From assembly GCA_028823175.1 (NCBI GenBank), contig JAPKBZ010000001.1, positions 1 through 64,000 of the forward strand: a stretch of DNA of 64,000 nt. Reading direction: 5' to 3'. How positions within the stretch are numbered: position 1 is the stretch's first letter; each line of letters opens with the position of its first letter. The notes under the pieces were generated by a model, which was not told where the DNA came from, searched no databases, and was given only the letters and a program-made list of their open reading frames with translations. The translations under genes were made by a program, and so were the position numbers. This stretch comes from Myxococcota bacterium. Its GTDB lineage: Bacteria > Myxococcota_A > UBA9160 > UBA4427. Shown here piece by piece: positions 9,587 through 18,906 of this stretch.

Positions 9587-10750
9587 TTAGGGAAGCTGGG
9601 CGAGGAAGAAATCGATCTGGTTTTGCCCCATGACTTTTCGGATCTCCTCTTCGCTGAACCCTTCGTCGAGCATGGTCTGGGTCAAGATGGCGATTTCTCC
9701 CGCATCGAAGAGGACCCGAGTGGCTCCGTCATAGTCCGACCCTAGGGCGATATGGTCGACTCCGATCAGATCGATCCCGTAGCGAATCGCCTTGACGACG
9801 CCGGCGGGGGTGTAGTCGCAGGCGGCCCCATCCCAAAAACCAACCCCGATCAGGGCGCCCTTTTGTGCGAGTTCAACCATCAGGGAGTCATCGAGATTCC
9901 GGGCAGAGTCGCAGACTCCCTTGAATCCACCATGTGAGAGAATGACGGGCCGATCGTTGATCTCGAGCACATCGCGAACCATTTGGGGCGACGCATGCGC
10001 GACGTCGATCACCATTTTGCGCCGACTGGCTTCAGTGACCACCGCTCTTCCGAAGGGAGTGAGTCCTTCGCCCGAGACACCGTGAAGGGATCCCCCCAGG
10101 CGATTATCGAAAAAGTGGGTGAGCCCTACGACGCGCAGACCCAGAGTATCTAGAAGATCGAGGTTGGCGAGTTCCCCGTCCAGAGCATGAGCGCCCTCCA
10201 CCCCGAAGATCCCTCCGACGACCCTTGCCCCCGTGCTGCGCGCCTCGAGCAGGGCCTGGAGATCCTGTCGGGTGCGAATGATCTGAAATGCGCCCCCGGC
10301 TCTTGCTTCCCAGTCGGCGAGCCTCTGCCCCTGGTAGCGTGCTCGCTCGAAGGGACTGCTCCAGGTCGCCATGGGCCAGAGTTGGGCCATGGCGAGGTAT
10401 GCGATGGTGTCGCTATCCGATTCATTCGATTCGTAGTTCTGACCCGATGGACTTTTGGTGACCGCGGTCAGAACCTGGAGGGCGATGCCGCCCTCCTGCA
10501 TTCGGGGGAGGTCGGTGTGCCCGCGCTCGCTCCTTTCGAGCCAGTCGCGTTTCCAGAGCAGCGGGTCGGCGTGAAGGTCGGCCACGGGAATCGTCGCATG
10601 GAGAGCGGCGGCCTCTTCGGAGATCTCCCAGCTTGGGTGGGGTTCGACGGTATTGAGCTGCTCCTCGACGAAGCCTGGAAGCCAGTACTTGACCCCGAGC
10701 GCTAGGGCGATGAGTACGATGGCTTCGACCAGAAAGATCTTTTTGAGCAT
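9587..10750 (-). CDS. Membrane dipeptidase (peptidase M19, renal dipeptidase family)
   Basis: The 387-residue zinc peptidase carries an N-terminal membrane anchor or signal (LKKIFLVEAIVLIALALGV). Metal ligands are visible: the HxD pair in ADLHADPLLW, Glu in FGVEGAHAL, and His in VIDVAHASP and ILSHGG. M19 enzymes hydrolyse dipeptides, including those with a C-terminal D-residue. Upstream in-frame sequence to 11413 overlaps the divergent amidohydrolase and was discarded. It is head-to-head with a D-aminoacylase-like gene, suggesting joint turnover of D-amino-acid compounds. Confidence 0.88.
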   Translation of the reverse strand: MLKKIFLVEAIVLIALALGVKYWLPGFVEEQLNTVEPHPSWEISEEAAALHATIPVADLHADPLLWKRDWLERSERGHTDLPRMQEGGIALQVLTAVTKSPSGQNYESNESDSDTIAYLAMAQLWPMATWSSPFERARYQGQRLADWEARAGGAFQIIRTRQDLQALLEARSTGARVVGGIFGVEGAHALDGELANLDLLDTLGLRVVGLTHFFDNRLGGSLHGVSGEGLTPFGRAVVTEASRRKMVIDVAHASPQMVRDVLEINDRPVILSHGGFKGVCDSARNLDDSLMVELAQKGALIGVGFWDGAACDYTPAGVVKAIRYGIDLIGVDHIALGSDYDGATRVLFDAGEIAILTQTMLDEGFSEEEIRKVMGQNQIDFFLAQLP

Positions 10751-10922
10751 GGATATTTCTCCTGTCCGTTTTGATCCTAGTGTGGAGAGAATGGTCGTTG
10801 AGTCAAGGCGGAAGGCCGTCCCACGAGTTTTCGGAGCCCGTTTCCCGGCGGCGGAGCCGCCCGCTGGGAGTCCCCCCAGGCCGGAATCACCCGGCGTGCC
10901 GGTGATTGGGGCTGCTAGACTA

Positions 10923-10934
10923 CAAAGCGCTTTG
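10923..10934. promoter_or_regulatory. 12-bp perfect palindrome in divergent promoter
   Basis: CAAAGCGCTTTG is a perfect palindrome 23 bp before the D-aminoacylase-like start and inside the intergenic region shared with the M19 dipeptidase. Its position fits an operator for either gene. The cognate regulator is unknown, as no regulator gene is adjacent. Confidence 0.35.
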
Positions 10935-10957
10935 CAAACAACCGAAGGACCCATGCC

Positions 10958-12706
10958 ATGTATGACCTCATCGTTCGTAATGGTTTGATCGTCGACGGAA
11001 GCGGGGCCCCGCCCAGGTCGGGGGATATCGCCGTCCAAGAGGGCCGGATTGTCGCTGTCGGTCGAGTCGAGGGAGCCGCTCGGGAGGAAATTGATGCCTC
11101 CGGGCTCGCTGTGACACCGGGCTTCGTGGATATCCACACACATTATGATGGCCAGGTGACTTGGGACGCACAGCTGACCCCGTCCTGTTGGCATGGCGTG
11201 ACGACCGCCGTTTTCGGAAATTGCGGCGTGGGCTTTGCGCCGGTTCGGCCGGACCAGCGCGATTATCTGATTTCTCTGATGGAGTCGGTCGAGGATATTC
11301 CGGGGACGGCTCTTGCCGAGGGAATCGAATGGGAGTGGGAAACATTTCCTGAATTCATGGATGCGGTCGGCCGGAGAAAACTCGCCATGGACGTGGCGGC
11401 TCAGGTCCCTCATGGTGCGGTGAGAACCTACGTGATGGGAAGGCGCGGCGCGGAAAACGAGCCCGCGACTCCGGAAGATATCGAGCAGATGGCCGACATT
11501 GTTCGAGGCGGGATGGAGGCGGGTGCTCTGGGCTTCTCGACCTCAAGGACCATCATGCACAAGGCGGCGAGTGGTGATCCCATGCCGGGCACCTTTGCGG
11601 CAGAAGATGAGCTCTTTGGGATCGGCCGGGTACTTGGAGAACTCGACAAGGGAATTTTCGAACTCGCGCCCGTCGGGGCGGCGGGGGAAGACGTCATTGG
11701 CGCCCGGGCTGAAATGGAATGGATGTGCCGGCTCTCCGCCGAAATCGGGCGCCCGGTCTCGTTTGCGATGCTGCAGGTCGACGCGGAGCCGACCCTCTGG
11801 CGGGATTTGCTCGACGAGTCACAGAAGGCCGTGTCCGAGGGGGCGCAGGTCTACCCCCAAATTGCCGGTCGCCCTTTCGGCATGCTCGTCGGACACCAGA
11901 CCGAGTATCACCCCTTCCGGGATCGCCCGAGCTACGAGGCTCTCCTCGAACTCCCCTTCCCAGAGAGGATCGCGCGGATGCGTGAGCCCGAGCTTCGAGA
12001 GCAGATCCTCTCGGAGAAGGTCGAATACTCCGATCCTCTCGCGGCCTATGTGATGGCGAGTTTTCAAAAGCTATTTCCCCTCGGTGAAAAACCAAACTAT
12101 GAGCCCGCTTACGAGGACAGCGTTGCGGGAATTGCCGAGCGCGAGGGCCGAAATCCCGAGGAAGTCCTCTATGACTGCATGCTCGGACAAGATGGGCTCG
12201 AGCTTCTGCTTTTTCCCCTGCTCAATTACAGCGATGGCAACTGCGATGCCATCTACGAGATGCTTCACCACCCTCGCGCGGCCCTGGGGCTCGGGGATGG
12301 GGGGGCCCATTGCGGAATCATCTGCGATGCCAGTATCCCGACATTCATGTTGAGCCATTGGGTTCGCGACAGGACGAGGGGGCCGAGGGTGCCGGTGGAG
12401 TTGGTGGTGAAGCGAATGACGTCGGATTCGGCAAAACTTTATGGTCTCCTCGATCGGGGTCTGATCGAGCCCGGTTATAAAGCCGACCTCAACCTGATCG
12501 ACCTCGACGCGGTTGGGTTGAAGCTTCCCGAGATGGTCTTCGACCTGCCCGCAGGCGGGCGCCGCTTGATCCAGCGGGCTGACGGATATCGGATGACCCT
12601 CGTCGGAGGCGAGGTCACCATGCGCGATGGTATGCCCACCGGGGTTTTGCCCGGTCGGCTCGTGCGGGGTGAGCAATCGGCTCCCGCGGCGCAGGCCGAG
12701 GCCTAG
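10958..12706 (+). CDS. D-aminoacylase-like amidohydrolase (amidohydrolase_3), copy 1
   Basis: The 582-residue protein shows the N-terminal metal motif DIHTHYDGQ, the GNCGVGFAP block that in D-aminoacylase holds the bridging Cys, and LGDGGAHCG near residue 447, likely the catalytic Asp region. The two histidines expected in SHxR and ISHxK segments of true D-aminoacylase are replaced (FELAPV and SFAMLQ). Substrate may therefore differ from N-acyl-D-amino acids. GAAGGA precedes the ATG. A colinear paralogue lies at 42246-43955. Its last 4 bp (CTAG) overlap the end of hemF. Confidence 0.82.
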   Translation: MYDLIVRNGLIVDGSGAPPRSGDIAVQEGRIVAVGRVEGAAREEIDASGLAVTPGFVDIHTHYDGQVTWDAQLTPSCWHGVTTAVFGNCGVGFAPVRPDQRDYLISLMESVEDIPGTALAEGIEWEWETFPEFMDAVGRRKLAMDVAAQVPHGAVRTYVMGRRGAENEPATPEDIEQMADIVRGGMEAGALGFSTSRTIMHKAASGDPMPGTFAAEDELFGIGRVLGELDKGIFELAPVGAAGEDVIGARAEMEWMCRLSAEIGRPVSFAMLQVDAEPTLWRDLLDESQKAVSEGAQVYPQIAGRPFGMLVGHQTEYHPFRDRPSYEALLELPFPERIARMREPELREQILSEKVEYSDPLAAYVMASFQKLFPLGEKPNYEPAYEDSVAGIAEREGRNPEEVLYDCMLGQDGLELLLFPLLNYSDGNCDAIYEMLHHPRAALGLGDGGAHCGIICDASIPTFMLSHWVRDRTRGPRVPVELVVKRMTSDSAKLYGLLDRGLIEPGYKADLNLIDLDAVGLKLPEMVFDLPAGGRRLIQRADGYRMTLVGGEVTMRDGMPTGVLPGRLVRGEQSAPAAQAEA

Positions 12707-13629
12707 ACCTTCGGGTTGAGCCAGTCCCTGGGCTTCAGAAAGCGAGCCGTCAGTTCCTCTTCCCGCGATCCGGGTTCGGCCTGCCAGTCGTAGCGCCATG
12801 CCGCGAGCGGGGGCATGGAGGCGAGAACGGACTCGGTTCGGCTAGCAGCTTGGAGGCCGAAGCGAGTTCCTCGATCGTGGAGCAGGTTGAATTCCGCGTA
12901 GCGGCCTCGGCGATAGAGCTGGAAATTCCGCTCCCTATCACCGTAGGAGAGATCTTTGCGGCGCTTGAGTATCGGCGGGTAGGCGACGAGAAAGGCGTCT
13001 CCTACGCTGCGAACAAAGGCGAAAGCTTCTTCGAACCCGCCTCGGTCGAAGTCGTCGAAAAAAATACCCCCCACTCCCCGGGGCTCGTTTCGATGGGGGA
13101 GGTAAAAGTACTCGTCGCAGGCCTTCTTGAGTTCGCCGTGGAGTGCGTCACCAAAAGGTGCACAGGCTTCGCGCGCGGACTCGTGCCAGTGCACGACATC
13201 CTCTTCATAACCGTAATAGGGGGTAAGGTCAAAGCCTCCGCCAAACCACCAGACGGGCTCAGGGTTCTCGCTCTCGGCGGGTGGGGTGGCGATGAAGAAG
13301 CGGTAGTTGGCATGGCATGTGGGCGCATGAGGGTTCAGGGGGTGCACGATCATCGAGACGGAAACGGCTTCGTATGAGCCACCGGCGAGATCAGGTCGTC
13401 GCTCGGTCGCCGCCGGCGGCATGCGGTGGCCAGTAGTGTGGGTGAAATTGACGGCCGCCTTCTCGCACACCGCGCCCTCTTCCAGGACGCGGGGTCGAGA
13501 GACGCCGCCTCCCTCCCGGGGGAGTTCATCTCGCTGAAACTGGGCGCCGGCATCGATTTCTTCCAGGGCACGGCAGACTCTCTCCTGCAGATCCATCAGG
13601 TAATCCCGCACCCGCTCTACTTGCCGCAT
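12703..13629 (-). CDS. hemF: Oxygen-dependent coproporphyrinogen III oxidase
   Basis: The 308-residue enzyme matches HemF along its length, including NFTHTTGHRMPPAATERRP, VHPLNPHAPTCHANYRFF, the WWFGGGFDLTPYYGYEED signature, DEYFYLPHRNEPRGVGGIFFDD and the C-terminal GTRFGLQA block. It converts coproporphyrinogen III to protoporphyrinogen IX with O2 and no metal, so the organism makes haem under aerobic conditions. It is a single gene, convergent with the amidohydrolase and divergent from the RND transporter. Confidence 0.96.
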   Translation of the reverse strand: MRQVERVRDYLMDLQERVCRALEEIDAGAQFQRDELPREGGGVSRPRVLEEGAVCEKAAVNFTHTTGHRMPPAATERRPDLAGGSYEAVSVSMIVHPLNPHAPTCHANYRFFIATPPAESENPEPVWWFGGGFDLTPYYGYEEDVVHWHESAREACAPFGDALHGELKKACDEYFYLPHRNEPRGVGGIFFDDFDRGGFEEAFAFVRSVGDAFLVAYPPILKRRKDLSYGDRERNFQLYRRGRYAEFNLLHDRGTRFGLQAASRTESVLASMPPLAAWRYDWQAEPGSREEELTARFLKPRDWLNPKV

Positions 13630-13923
13630 TCTCGCTGCTCCTCGGCTCCGGGCTCCCCCCGAGGCCGAATCGACCCCGTTCGTGAGACGGCCCAGGCCCC
13701 CCGCCGCTCGCTCGCGCCAGGCGGCCGCTCATGCTGGCCTACTCCCTGGCGGCCCAGACTACTCGAAATGGGCGAGCGGGGCACGATCGGAGGCACGCCT
13801 GATCCGGGCCGGGCCCGGGCGCCCGGCGGGAAGTTCCAGGGCTGATTGCGAGCGGAATCCGCCATCCCCTAGGATCCCTCCCGGTAAGGGAACCGGGCTG
13901 CATTGCTCGGGTTCAGGGGGCGC
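13630..13923. other. Divergent intergenic region, hemF / RND transporter
   Basis: 294 bp of very GC-rich sequence with no ORF I would call. It must hold the two outward promoters. A TTG-started in-frame extension of the RND gene begins at 13903, but ATG 13924, with CAGGGGG upstream, is preferred. No clear operator was seen. Confidence 0.4.
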
Positions 13924-16575
13924 ATGGTGAGGAGCGAAGCGGAGGGGCTGGGAGAGCCGGGAGGCGGCAATCGCTTGGAGCGGTTTCTGACGGCCTTCGT
14001 CTACCAGATGAGTCGTCGGCCCTGGCTCACGGTCCTCTTTGCCACCGGGTTGACCCTGGCTTCGGCGTTTTACTCTCAGCAGACCATGCGGATCAACTCG
14101 GACGATTCGGCATTGATCAGCCAGGACGAGCCCTTTCGCCAGGAATACCAGTATTTCATCGACGCCTTCCCGCAATTCGATGAGACCACGGTGATCGTGA
14201 TTACTTCGGATTCCATCGACCGTGCGGAGGATGCCGCCAAGGCGATGACAGCGGGCCTTGCCGCTCGCCCCGAACTGATCGAGACCCTCTACTCGCCTTC
14301 CGCCGACCCCTTCTTCGAAGATCATGCGCTTCTCTACCTCGACATCCTGGATCTCGAAGACGTGATCGACAACCTGGCCGAGGCCCAGCCCGCTCTGACC
14401 GCTCTGGCCGAGGACCCAAGTCTGCGCGGCCTGGCGAGCGAGTTGCAACTCTCTGTAGACCAATTGCTGGAGGGCGAGGAGTTGCCCCCAGGCTTTGCCC
14501 GCATGGCCGACCGGATCAGCGATGTCAGTGAGTCCATGTTGGCTGGAAATCCTCGGAGCATTAGCTGGGCCGATGAGTTCCTGGATCAAGAGGGTACGGT
14601 CTATCGAATTATCATCGTCCAGGGTCGAAAAGACTTCGATCAGACGATTTCGACTAGCCACCTCATTGAGGAGATTCGAAAACTCGGAGAAGAGCTGGGT
14701 CTCACACCCGAAAACGGAGTCGAGTTGCGCCTCACGGGAATGGTTCCCCTCGCTCATGATGAGCTTGAAACATTGCAGAGCGGGTTAGCCCTGGCGGGTG
14801 TCCTCTCTCTCAGCCTTTTGTCGGTCATCCTCGGTTTCGGAGTGCGCTCCCTGCGTATTATTGCGGCCACTCTTCTCACCCTACTGGCGAGTCTGATTTG
14901 GACGACCGGCTGGGCGATGATCGCCGTGGGCGAGTTCAATCTGATCTCGGCTGCCTTCGCCGTTTTGATGATCGGCCTCGGGGTTGATTTCGGGATTCAT
15001 GTCGGCCTTCGCTATGAGGAGGAAAGTCGCGAGGGAGATGCGGTTGCCCTTGCCCTTGCCCGAGCTGGGGGCAAGGTTGGCCCTTCGGTGTCCCTGTGCG
15101 CGCTGACCTCCGCCATCGGCTTTCTCTCCTTCGTGCCCACTCCCTATCCCGGGCTGGGGGCCCTGGGCATCATCGCTGGCGGCGGCATGTTCATCTCGCT
15201 CTTCGCGACCCTTACGGTTTTTCCTGCGCTGCTGGCCCTGATGCGAAGGCCGACTCCGCAGCAGCAGAATCGTCCGCCACTCCTCGCGAAAATTTACCCC
15301 TTTATCAATCGCAGGGCGGGCGCCATCGTGATTCTGGCGGGGGCCATCGGCGTGCTCGCTGCTCTCCTTTCGAGCCAAACGAGTTTCGACTTCAGCACAC
15401 TCTCCATGCGTGATCCCGAATCGGAATCGATGCAGACTCTCCGCGACCTGCAGGAAGAGGAGATAGTGACGGATTACTCGGCGACGATTCTTGCCGAGAA
15501 TATGGAAGAGGCTGAGCGAATCGCAGTGGAGCTCGAGGCGCTGGACGCAGTGCTTGAGGCCCGACCGCCCAGTTGGTTCGTTGCGGGGGATCAGGAGGAC
15601 AAGCTCTTCATGATCGAGGATGCGGCGTTCTTTCTCGAGTCGGTTCTGAGTCCGCCACCTCCCGTGCCTCCGCCCACAGATGCGCAAAGACTGGCCTCGA
15701 TCCGGACGCTGGGCGATACCATCGCGAAATTGCCGCCGGGGCACGAAGGGGATGCCGCCTGGGAGAGCGCGCGACGCCTGGGGGACGTACTGGGCCGAGT
15801 CGTCGCGACGCCTGCCCCCGCCGCGTCTGCCCTGAATCTCGAATCTCTCGTCGTCAACGATCTGGCAGAGAGAATAGACTGGATAGGCCGGGCGGTGACG
15901 GTGGGTGGGGTGACCTTCCAAGACCTCCCCGCCGAGTTGCAGCGCCGGAATATCGCCGAAGACGGCCGTGCCCGGGTGGTGGCGCTTCCCCTGGAGGATG
16001 TGCGGGACGTCGATGCCCTCGAGCGTTTCGTCGATGCTGTGAATTCGGTGGCACCCCACGCCACGGGTCGGCCCGCTGTCGAAGCTGGCATCGGGGACGT
16101 GGTGGTTTTGACCTTTCGGATCGCGATTGGGATCTCGTTTAGCCTGGTCTTCGGCATTCTGGTCGTCGCTCTACGAAGCTTCCGCTACGCGCTATTCGTT
16201 CTTCTCCCGATTACCCTCGCTGCCCTGATGACTACAGCGACAGGGGTTCTAATCGATATGCCCTTTAACATGACGAACGTTGTCGTGATTCCGCTCATCA
16301 TGGGCTTGGGCATCGACAACGGAATTCATGTCTTCATGCGTTTCGGAGATGGTGCTTCCCTCGAGGAAATGATGGTTTCGAGTACGCCGAGGGCGGTTCT
16401 GCTCAGCGCACTCACCACGTTGGCCGCCTTCGGAGCCCTGGCTGTTTCCGGGCATCCGGGACTGCAAAGCATTGGGGTGCTGCTTTCCTTTGCGGTGATC
16501 TACCTGGTCTTGTGCACCCTGGTGGTTCTGCCCGCGATGATCGCCTTGTCCTTGCGGCAAGGGAAGGCGGCGTAG
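13924..16575 (+). CDS. RND/MMPL-type transporter, HpnN-like
   Basis: The 883-residue permease has the pseudo-duplicated RND layout: one N-terminal helix, a large periplasmic loop of about 230 residues, five helices, then the same again. Conserved segments are GLGVDFGIHVGLRYEEE in the first half and MGLGIDNGIHVFMRF in the second, each placing Asp in helix 4. This pattern matches HpnN and related lipid exporters that move hopanoids to the outer membrane; there is no adjacent hopanoid gene, so the substrate is inferred. A CDP-alcohol phosphatidyltransferase is convergent 26 bp away. Confidence 0.82.
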   Translation: MVRSEAEGLGEPGGGNRLERFLTAFVYQMSRRPWLTVLFATGLTLASAFYSQQTMRINSDDSALISQDEPFRQEYQYFIDAFPQFDETTVIVITSDSIDRAEDAAKAMTAGLAARPELIETLYSPSADPFFEDHALLYLDILDLEDVIDNLAEAQPALTALAEDPSLRGLASELQLSVDQLLEGEELPPGFARMADRISDVSESMLAGNPRSISWADEFLDQEGTVYRIIIVQGRKDFDQTISTSHLIEEIRKLGEELGLTPENGVELRLTGMVPLAHDELETLQSGLALAGVLSLSLLSVILGFGVRSLRIIAATLLTLLASLIWTTGWAMIAVGEFNLISAAFAVLMIGLGVDFGIHVGLRYEEESREGDAVALALARAGGKVGPSVSLCALTSAIGFLSFVPTPYPGLGALGIIAGGGMFISLFATLTVFPALLALMRRPTPQQQNRPPLLAKIYPFINRRAGAIVILAGAIGVLAALLSSQTSFDFSTLSMRDPESESMQTLRDLQEEEIVTDYSATILAENMEEAERIAVELEALDAVLEARPPSWFVAGDQEDKLFMIEDAAFFLESVLSPPPPVPPPTDAQRLASIRTLGDTIAKLPPGHEGDAAWESARRLGDVLGRVVATPAPAASALNLESLVVNDLAERIDWIGRAVTVGGVTFQDLPAELQRRNIAEDGRARVVALPLEDVRDVDALERFVDAVNSVAPHATGRPAVEAGIGDVVVLTFRIAIGISFSLVFGILVVALRSFRYALFVLLPITLAALMTTATGVLIDMPFNMTNVVVIPLIMGLGIDNGIHVFMRFGDGASLEEMMVSSTPRAVLLSALTTLAAFGALAVSGHPGLQSIGVLLSFAVIYLVLCTLVVLPAMIALSLRQGKAA

Positions 16576-16601
16576 CGTCGAACAACGGGTGGGGAGGGCT
16601 C

Positions 16602-17636
16602 TTAGTCGCTCTCCGGACTGACATCGGCGACCGGGGGCTCGTCGCGCAGGGCCTTCGTCGTGATCTGGGCATAGCGCAGGGTTGTGCCGGCGAGCAGGGC
16701 GGCGATCGTCCAGGCCAGCGAGACCTCGAGGGCGGGATAGGCCAGGGCCAGCAAGGCACAGCCAAGAGTGCCGGCCACGATGACCCGGTCGATCCCAGCG
16801 GTAGAGAAGCCCCGAAGGCGCGCGAGGATCGGACGGCTGGTGAAGACGGGGTTGGTGAAGAATCCGGCGCAAAGAAGGGCGCTGGCGATCTCGCCGCCCG
16901 GTGAAGGATCGACAAGGCTTACCCAGGTGATGAGGATCGCCAGGCAGAGGAGCAGGGGGAGGCAATCCAGGCGGCCGGATTCGATCCGCTTGAGAGCGGT
17001 GAAGGAGGTCCAGAGCGCCTGGCCCATGACACCCGCTCCAAGAAGAAGGGCCAGGCTCGGCCCGCCGGCCAGCGGCGTCTGCTCAAAAAATCCGGGGCCC
17101 AGTAGAGCGACCGCGAGATAGAGCAAGCTGACCGCGGTATTTCCTTCGATGTCCGCGACCCGGCCCATTCGGAAGACGCCGGTATATTGCAGTTCGAGCT
17201 GGACCGCAAAAAATGCCAGGGTTCCGGCCGCGAGCACGAGCAGGGTGAAGAGGGGCGAGAGACCGACGGCAAGACAGGCGCCGAGCACCACGAAGCCGTT
17301 ATTTAGGGTGTCGAGCCAGTGGTCGAGAAATTCGCCGAGCCTCGAGCTCTGGCCTGTGGCTCGCGCGTGGGCACCGTCCATATTGTCGAGAGAGAGGTAC
17401 CCGAAGAGCAGAACCGAAGCCGCCACCATGGCGGACGGATGGGTATTGGCCACGGCGGCGAGAAGGAAGGAGAGGGAGCAGCAGAGGGTGGAAATCCCTG
17501 TGATCGCATTCGGCGAGAGTGAGGCGGGGATATAGCCGAGCAGGGGATTCCAGACCCAGCGCTGAAAATGGGGCCGCAGGATCGAGTCCTGGGCGCTCTG
17601 GTAAACGTATTTTGATTTTTCCAAACCGCTTTGCAT
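16602..17636 (-). CDS. CDP-alcohol phosphatidyltransferase
   Basis: The 344-residue, roughly ten-helix membrane enzyme has the complete CDP-OH-P signature at residues 84-109: Asp84, Asp87-Gly, Ala91-Arg92, Gly101, Asp105 and Asp109 at the family spacing. Such enzymes transfer a phosphatidyl or similar group from a CDP-alcohol to an acceptor alcohol. The length resembles choline/ethanolamine-phosphotransferase-like members rather than the roughly 200-residue PgsA, so the acceptor is uncertain. It lies downstream of the AI-2E permease gene on the same strand. Confidence 0.88.
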   Translation of the reverse strand: MQSGLEKSKYVYQSAQDSILRPHFQRWVWNPLLGYIPASLSPNAITGISTLCCSLSFLLAAVANTHPSAMVAASVLLFGYLSLDNMDGAHARATGQSSRLGEFLDHWLDTLNNGFVVLGACLAVGLSPLFTLLVLAAGTLAFFAVQLELQYTGVFRMGRVADIEGNTAVSLLYLAVALLGPGFFEQTPLAGGPSLALLLGAGVMGQALWTSFTALKRIESGRLDCLPLLLCLAILITWVSLVDPSPGGEIASALLCAGFFTNPVFTSRPILARLRGFSTAGIDRVIVAGTLGCALLALAYPALEVSLAWTIAALLAGTTLRYAQITTKALRDEPPVADVSPESD

Positions 17637-17685
17637 CTCCGTTGTTGGCGCTGCGGTGGCGGCCTAGGAGCAGCCGCAAGGGCGA

Positions 17686-18810
17686 TCAGCTTTTCGCTTC
17701 GTCTTCGGCCTGGGCTTCGAGAGCCTTCCGGGATTTGGTCAGGTCGGCCTCGGGCAGGTAGAGCGCGAAGGCCTCTCCATAGATTTCCCAGACGGTGAGG
17801 AAGAGCCCCGCAAGGATGGGTCCGATGATAAGACCGGGGGCGCCAAAGAAGAGAAGCCCGCCCAGGGTGGAGAGCATGATCATGAGATCCGACATCTGGG
17901 TGTCTCGGCCCACCAGGGAAGGGCGCACCACGTTGTCAACCGTGCCGACCACGATGACACACCAGGCCGAAAGCCCGATAGCGGCCCCGGTCTCACCCGA
18001 GACGTAGAGCCAGCCGGCGGCAGGGATCCAGATCAGGGCGGTGCCCAGCCCCGGAATGATCGAGAGGACAGCCATCAGGGTGCCCCAGAAAGCCGCCGCC
18101 GGGACTCCAGCGACGGCAAAGGCTGCGCCGGCCAGGGAACCCTGCAGGATTCCGATCACCAACGACCCCTTGATAGTCGCTCGCGTGATCGAGACGAATT
18201 TATCCACCATCCGGAGTTCGTCCTCGGTGTGAAGCGGGACGTAATAGAGGATTCGACTCAGAAGCCCTTGGCCATCGCGATAAAAGAAGAACATCGCGTA
18301 GAGCATGACAAAGAGGGCGAGAATGAAAGTGGCGGTGCCGCGAGTAGCCGCGGTTAGGGAGTTGAAGAAGTACTGCCCGATGACCGAAGTCAGCTCACCG
18401 AGTTTCGCAAAGATCTGGGCTTGGTAGGGAACCAGGAAATCCGGCAGTGGGATCTGGGTGCCCAGCCCGGCGGTCCGGCGTTCAGCGATCCGCTCCTGGA
18501 GCCAGGGGCTGATGGATTGGGTGATCTCGCCGGCCTGACCCGCGACGATGCTGAGAAAGAAGAGCAGGGGAGCAACTACGACGAAGAGCAGCAGGAGGAT
18601 CGTCACTGCCGAGCCAAGCGCCGCCCGACCCCCGAGGAGGTGGGAGACCCAGCGCTGAAGCGGATAGCTGAGGCCGGTAAAGATAGCCGCCAGCAGCAGG
18701 GGCATGATGAAGGGGCGGATCATCAGCAGGAATCCGAGCGAGATCGCGCCGACGAGTATGAGAAGGAAGGCCCGTCGAAAACGCTCCACCTGAAAGTGTG
18801 GTTCGGTCAT
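17686..18810 (-). CDS. AI-2E / PerM-family transporter
   Basis: The 374-residue product has the usual eight-helix arrangement, with the conserved C-terminal blocks VVGTVDNVVRPSLVGRD and FGAPGLIIGPILAGL. Members include AI-2 exporters and Na+/H+ antiporters, so substrate is open. ATG 18810 (MTEPHFQ) has GGGAGGGACGGAG just upstream; an in-frame ATG at 18894 would add a hydrophilic leader and was rejected. It follows pckG by 96 bp. Confidence 0.85.
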   Translation of the reverse strand: MTEPHFQVERFRRAFLLILVGAISLGFLLMIRPFIMPLLLAAIFTGLSYPLQRWVSHLLGGRAALGSAVTILLLLFVVVAPLLFFLSIVAGQAGEITQSISPWLQERIAERRTAGLGTQIPLPDFLVPYQAQIFAKLGELTSVIGQYFFNSLTAATRGTATFILALFVMLYAMFFFYRDGQGLLSRILYYVPLHTEDELRMVDKFVSITRATIKGSLVIGILQGSLAGAAFAVAGVPAAAFWGTLMAVLSIIPGLGTALIWIPAAGWLYVSGETGAAIGLSAWCVIVVGTVDNVVRPSLVGRDTQMSDLMIMLSTLGGLLFFGAPGLIIGPILAGLFLTVWEIYGEAFALYLPEADLTKSRKALEAQAEDEAKS

Positions 18811-18906
18811 CTCCGTCCCTCCCATTTTCCCCTGAGAACGAAAGGGTGCTTCAGACCGCGGTGAATGGGAAGCCCCGGAGAGGGTCCCCATCACGGGGTG
18901 GTGGTT

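Noticed and set aside
10751-10957. 5' extension of the M19 dipeptidase through the divergent promoter
   Set aside because: The longer frame overlaps the opposing amidohydrolase and lacks a signal-peptide-like start; MLKKIFLV at 10750 fits much better.
14881-16059. 392-residue frame antisense to the RND transporter
   Set aside because: His/Arg-rich low-complexity translation with no motif, opposite a well-supported gene.
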